Source: Thermincola carboxydiphila
Lineage (GTDB): Bacteria > Bacillota > Thermincolia > Thermincolales > UBA2595
Length of the DNA: 64,000 bases
Assembly: GCA_016841045.1 (NCBI GenBank)
Contig: JAENZX010000006.1
Coordinates: forward strand, 98,889 to 162,888
Direction of reading: 5' to 3'
In this document: one piece after another, positions 60,996-64,000 of the stretch
Numbering within the stretch: position 1 is the first letter of the stretch
Layout of the letters: each line of letters opens with the position of its first letter
Position numbers and translations under genes: made by a program
The notes under the pieces: model-generated
Told to the model about the DNA's origin: nothing
Databases searched by the model: none
What the model saw: only the letters and a program-made list of their open reading frames with translations

Positions 60996-62054
60996 ATGGA
61001 GTTCATATTAAACGGTGACCCGAAAGAATTCACTGAATTTATCAGGAGTAGAAACGGCAATTTTCTGCAGACTCTTGAATGGGCAAAGGTAAAAAACGAC
61101 TGGCAAAATGTTTATTTTCTCATCAAGGATAATGGAATAATTAAAGGCGGAGGAAGTATTCTCTTTCGCCGGCTTCCTGTTATAGGAAAGAATTTTATGT
61201 ACTGTCCCCGGGGTCCGGTGCTTGACTTTAAAGACAGGGAAGTACTGAAGTTTTTCATTGATAAGATGAAAGAACTGTCCAAAAAGTTTAATGCAATAAT
61301 GCTTAAAATTGACCCTGACGTGGAAATCCACGAAGAAGAGATAGTTAAGAACCTTTTTAACTCCGGATTTGTACAGAAGCCACTAACACTTAATTTTGAG
61401 GGAATACAGCCCCGTTTTGTCTCCCGCCTGGACATTACCCCGGACCTGGAAGAAGTAATGGCCGGTTTTCATCATAAAACCAGATATAATATTCGTCTTT
61501 CTGAGCGGAAAGGGGTTCAGGTTAGGGTGGGAGATCGGGAAGATCTTGCCCGGTTCCATGAAATAATGGAAGAGACGGGTTTAAGAGACAACTTTGTAGT
61601 GCGAAGCCTGGCTTACTTCCAAAAAATGTACGATAATCTAGTACCACCTGGGTATATGAGACTATATGTAGCGGAATATGAAGGCCAAATGCTGTCTGGA
61701 GCAATATCCCTAATGTTTGGCAACAAGTGTTGGTATCTTTACGGAGCCAGCAGTAATACTCTAAGAAATCTCATGCCTAACTACACTCTCCAATGGGAGA
61801 TGATTAAGTGGGCCAAGGAAGAGGGCTGTGACATATACGACTTCCGGGGTATTTCCGGAGATCTTGATCCTTCTAATCCACTTTACGGGCTGCTTAGATT
61901 TAAGAAAGGCTTTAATGGCAAATACACTGAATTCATTGGGGAATTTGACCTGGTCTTTAATTCCCTGCTGTACAAGCTTTGGGATGTTGGTATCCCAATG
62001 CTGAAAAAAGTAAGATCCAAAATCATCATGGCAAAGAAAAAGCTGCGGAAATAG
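60996..62054 (+). CDS. FemABX/peptidyltransferase-like acyltransferase
   Basis: This 352-residue protein has two GNAT-like lobes as in FemABX enzymes: N-terminal FLQTLEWAKVKNDWQNVYFL and GKNFMYCPRGPVLDF, then HHKTRYNIRLSERKGVQV and a C-terminal SLMFGNKCWYLYGASSN followed by WAKEEGCDIYDFRGISG. Family members add amino acids from aminoacyl-tRNA to the peptidoglycan stem. The next gene is alanine racemase, consistent with wall synthesis. ATG 60996 follows GGGGGGAT. An ORF from 60963 has no site. Confidence 0.9.
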   Translation: MEFILNGDPKEFTEFIRSRNGNFLQTLEWAKVKNDWQNVYFLIKDNGIIKGGGSILFRRLPVIGKNFMYCPRGPVLDFKDREVLKFFIDKMKELSKKFNAIMLKIDPDVEIHEEEIVKNLFNSGFVQKPLTLNFEGIQPRFVSRLDITPDLEEVMAGFHHKTRYNIRLSERKGVQVRVGDREDLARFHEIMEETGLRDNFVVRSLAYFQKMYDNLVPPGYMRLYVAEYEGQMLSGAISLMFGNKCWYLYGASSNTLRNLMPNYTLQWEMIKWAKEEGCDIYDFRGISGDLDPSNPLYGLLRFKKGFNGKYTEFIGEFDLVFNSLLYKLWDVGIPMLKKVRSKIIMAKKKLRK

Positions 62055-62063
62055 GAGGTAGCT

Positions 62064-63260
62064 GTGGAGAAATGGCTGGAAGTTGATTTTGATAAACTAA
62101 AATTTAATGCTCAATCCCTGCAAAATTATTTTAGAGTACCCATAATGGCCGTTATCAAGCAGGATGGATATGGTTTAGGTGCCCTGGCAGTTGCCACTTT
62201 CCTTGAACAGCAGGGTATAAGCTATTTTGCAGTTACGAACATTAGTGAAGGGGTAGAGTTGAGAAAAGGGGGGGTTGTTTCCCCTATCCTAATATTTGCC
62301 CCCTTCGTCTATGATATTGATAACCTCGAGAAGCTGTGGCGGTATAACCTTACCCCTACTGTTTATTCCATGGAATCAGCTGAGGCCTTAAACAGTTATA
62401 GTGCAAAAGCTGGAGAGCCTGTTAATGTGCACATTAAAGTTGACTCCGGTATGGGGAGAATGGGATTCACACCGGAGGAGCTTACGGCTGCAGCTGGTAA
62501 ACTCAAGGCATTGACAGGCTTAAGGTACGAAGGAATATTTACCCACTACAGCAATGCATTTGAAGCGCAAATGAATTATACTAAAAGACAAATGGACTCA
62601 TTCTTAAGTGCTGTTGAGCGACTCGGTGAAGCGGGAATCTTATTTAGCCTAAAATACAGCGCTAACTCTCTCGCGGCGCTGAAATTTCCGGAGACCCACA
62701 TGGATATGGTCACTATCGGTTCCGCATTTTTAGGTAATAGTACAATTAACCCTGATGTACCGCTTAAGAAGGTTTACTGCTGCCGGGCAAGGGTATTGCA
62801 GGTCCGGAGGATAAAGAAAGGCAGTTTTATAGGGTATAGTAACACTTACGTCGCTCCAAGAGATATAAATGCTGCTGTTATACCTATTGGATACACCGAT
62901 GGGTTTGGTCTGCAGAAAAAGATTGATTCTTTTAGATTTACAGATTTTTTAAGGGAACAACTGCATTTGATAAAAAGTTTTTTGAGACCTACCGGTAGTA
63001 TTCACTTTGAAGGCAAACCACTGAGGGTTTTAGGGAAAACAAGTCTTCAGCTTACTGTGGTTGACACAGCAGGACTGCCGATAAAGCCTGGTGATGTAGT
63101 TGATGTTGACCTTAATCCTCTTCTTGCAGATGCACGGGTTTCAAGGATATATACAGGAAGCTCTTTGGGTGGCATTATGGCAGCAGACTATTTGGAAGAG
63201 GCGGCAGCCGCTTCCCAAAACGAAGTTGCCTGTACGTGTGAGGAGGTACCCGAAAATTAG
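62064..63260 (+). CDS. alr: Alanine racemase (PLP-dependent)
   Basis: This 398-residue fold-type III PLP enzyme has Lys32 in AVIKQDGYGLGA (PLP Schiff base), HIKVDSGMGRMGF, the catalytic-Tyr region GYSNTYVAP and IPIGYTDGFG. The Lys loop is AVIKQDGYGLG rather than the usual AVVKADAYGHG, so the substrate may be another amino acid. AGGAGG fixes the GTG start. It makes D-alanine for peptidoglycan if the assignment holds. It lies 10 bases after the FemABX gene. Confidence 0.88.
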   Translation: MEKWLEVDFDKLKFNAQSLQNYFRVPIMAVIKQDGYGLGALAVATFLEQQGISYFAVTNISEGVELRKGGVVSPILIFAPFVYDIDNLEKLWRYNLTPTVYSMESAEALNSYSAKAGEPVNVHIKVDSGMGRMGFTPEELTAAAGKLKALTGLRYEGIFTHYSNAFEAQMNYTKRQMDSFLSAVERLGEAGILFSLKYSANSLAALKFPETHMDMVTIGSAFLGNSTINPDVPLKKVYCCRARVLQVRRIKKGSFIGYSNTYVAPRDINAAVIPIGYTDGFGLQKKIDSFRFTDFLREQLHLIKSFLRPTGSIHFEGKPLRVLGKTSLQLTVVDTAGLPIKPGDVVDVDLNPLLADARVSRIYTGSSLGGIMAADYLEEAAAASQNEVACTCEEVPEN

Positions 63261-63269
63261 CAAAATAGG

Positions 63270-63294
63270 GCCGGGGAATCCGGCGAGGCATTGC
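63270..63294 (+). repeat. Partial copy of the 35-kb palindromic element
   Basis: GGGGAATCCGGCGAGGCATT then GCACC repeats the left arm at 35420-35444 with two base changes. The rest of that element is not seen here. It lies just after the alanine racemase stop. Confidence 0.6.
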
Positions 63295-63325
63295 ACCTAT
63301 TTTTGTCGTTTTTATTTAATATGAA

Positions 63326-63373
63326 AAAGGGGCTACCCATAAGATTTTTCACATCTTATGAGTAGTCCCTTTC
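63326..63373 (-). terminator. Intrinsic terminator of the NlpC/P60 gene
   Basis: On the minus strand a nearly perfect 20-bp stem (arms 63354-63373 and 63326-63345, one mismatch) is followed by TTTTTCAT. It lies about 25 bases beyond the stop of the minus-strand gene. Confidence 0.85.
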
Positions 63374-63398
63374 CGTTATAAAACAATTGTCACAGTAT

Positions 63399-64000
63399 TT
63401 ATCTAACTCTTGTTGCGCCTAAGTACCTAGGTTTGTAGTAGGAGTCATTGAGGCTTGTAACAGTAATTCCTTTGGTGCGGGAAGCATGTATGAAATTTCC
63501 TCCTCCTACATAAATGCCTACATGGCTGATGCTTCTACCATTGGTATTGAAATAAACCAAGTCCCCAGGTTCCAAATCAGCCTTGGCAACATGTGTACCT
63601 GCCGAGGCTTGTCCACCTGATGTCCGGGGAAGTGTGATTCCCGCGGCTTTCTCAAATACGTAACTTGTAAAACCTGAACAGTCAAAACCTTTTGTGGACC
63701 TTCCGCCATATTTATAAGGAGTGCCCTTTAAACTCGTGCTGAGAGATAAAATCCTGGATACGTCAAAACTTTTACTCCCGTCTCTGGATACGGTTTTTCG
63801 TTGATTGACGGCAGGTGATTTGGTTTTGGTGCTGCTTGTCTTAGTTGTGGATTTTTTGTTAGATATTGTTTTGACCTGCTGTTTGGTGGCAGCTTTTCTT
63901 TTAGACTTAGTATTGGTATTAGTTTTAGTATTGGTATTAGTTTTGGTATTGGTATTAGTTTTAGTATTGGTATTAGTTTTAGTATTGGTATTAGTTTTAG
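63399..64000 (-). CDS. NlpC/P60 (C40) cell-wall endopeptidase, 3' part
   Basis: This is the C-terminal 200 residues of a minus-strand gene whose start lies beyond the window. Translating the minus strand gives a NlpC/P60 domain: KYGGRSTKGFDCSGFTSYVF (catalytic Cys), LPRTSGGQASAGTHV, then EPGDLVYFNTNGRSISHVGI (catalytic His) and FIHASRTKGITV. It cleaves peptidoglycan peptides. Before it lies a Lys/Thr/Ser-rich linker with a repeated TNTNTK motif, as in secreted hydrolases with N-terminal wall-binding domains. It should be extracellular. The terminator at 63326 ends the transcript. Confidence 0.9.
   Translation of the reverse strand, partial: KTNTNTKTNTNTKTNTNTKTNTNTKTNTNTKSKRKAATKQQVKTISNKKSTTKTSSTKTKSPAVNQRKTVSRDGSKSFDVSRILSLSTSLKGTPYKYGGRSTKGFDCSGFTSYVFEKAAGITLPRTSGGQASAGTHVAKADLEPGDLVYFNTNGRSISHVGIYVGGGNFIHASRTKGITVTSLNDSYYKPRYLGATRVR
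63909..64000 (-). repeat. 18-bp tandem repeats in the NlpC/P60 gene
   Basis: Units of AGTTTTAGTATTGGTATT (plus-strand view) repeat at 63921, 63939 (one change), 63957, 63975 and on past the window end. On the coding strand they encode the linker NTNTKT. The number of units may vary by slippage. Confidence 0.9.

Noticed and set aside
63909..64000. CRISPR-like array at the right edge
   Set aside because: The repeats have no unique spacers, are 18 bp head to tail and stay in frame with the NlpC/P60 gene.

Overview
The window looks like a chromosomal segment of a flagellated, Gram-positive-type member of the Clostridia, most like the Peptococcaceae/Desulfotomaculum group. The reasons are the gene order yvyF-flgM-flgN-flgK-flgL-DUF6470-fliW-csrA-flagellin-flaG-fliD-fliS, S-layer-homology (SLH) proteins, LCP/TagA/TagO-type wall-polymer enzymes, strong AGGAGGTGA-like ribosome binding sites, frequent GTG/TTG starts and sigma-A/sigma-28 promoters. 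This is inferred from gene content, not from a marker-gene search. I found no rRNA, tRNA, CRISPR array or intact transposase.

Layout. 1-4753: end of a sugar-1-phosphate transferase gene, then a UbiA-type prenyltransferase, an ABC1 kinase-like protein, a DUF362 protein and a YbhN-type flippase-like protein. 4774-7803: a TetR-regulated efflux operon (membrane-fusion lipoprotein, TolC-like protein, TetR) with no pump gene. 7910-23126: cell-surface and envelope genes: a giant SLH-subtilase, LCP ligase, TagA-like transferase, SLH protein, GT4 transferase, MurJ, FabZ, WecA/TagO with a long structured leader, a DUF421 protein, a phosphohexomutase and a GT87 protein. 23235-24299: an orphan DegS-like histidine kinase.

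24331-35348: a complete Tad/Flp type IV pilus locus. It begins with two consecutive c-di-GMP-I (GEMM) riboswitches, each with its own terminator, followed by two Flp prepilin genes. A third c-di-GMP-I aptamer overlaps the 3' end of a GT2-like gene just before the prepilin peptidase, TadE, TadG-like, CpaB, CpaE, CpaF, TadB and TadC genes. The locus ends with a DUF192 protein and a membrane GAF-GGDEF diguanylate cyclase whose ribosome binding site lies in a perfect hairpin.

35398-35672 is a long imperfect palindrome without a gene. 35818-38597 encodes ComFA and ComFC (DNA uptake). 38634-49337 is the late flagellar cluster with three sigma-28-type promoters and a FliW/CsrA/flagellin-leader switch. 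49371-51294 carries a zinc-ribbon protein with an unusual leader, a cold-shock protein and the long-form hibernation factor HPF. 51427-52939 holds two paralogous proteins of unknown function. 53109-56354 has a tiny membrane peptide ORF, two HD-GYP phosphodiesterase-like proteins and a DUF5317 protein. 56468-63260 encodes SecA, a membrane-anchored M1-like peptidase, a FemABX-like transferase and an alanine racemase. A NlpC/P60 wall hydrolase runs off the right end on the minus strand.

The main theme is c-di-GMP. The window contains three sensors (riboswitches), one synthase with an intact inhibitory site, two putative degrading enzymes that share the synthase's membrane sensor domain, and the two surface machines (Tad pili and flagella) between which c-di-GMP normally arbitrates. 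The overlap of aptamer 3 with a coding sequence is the most unusual element.
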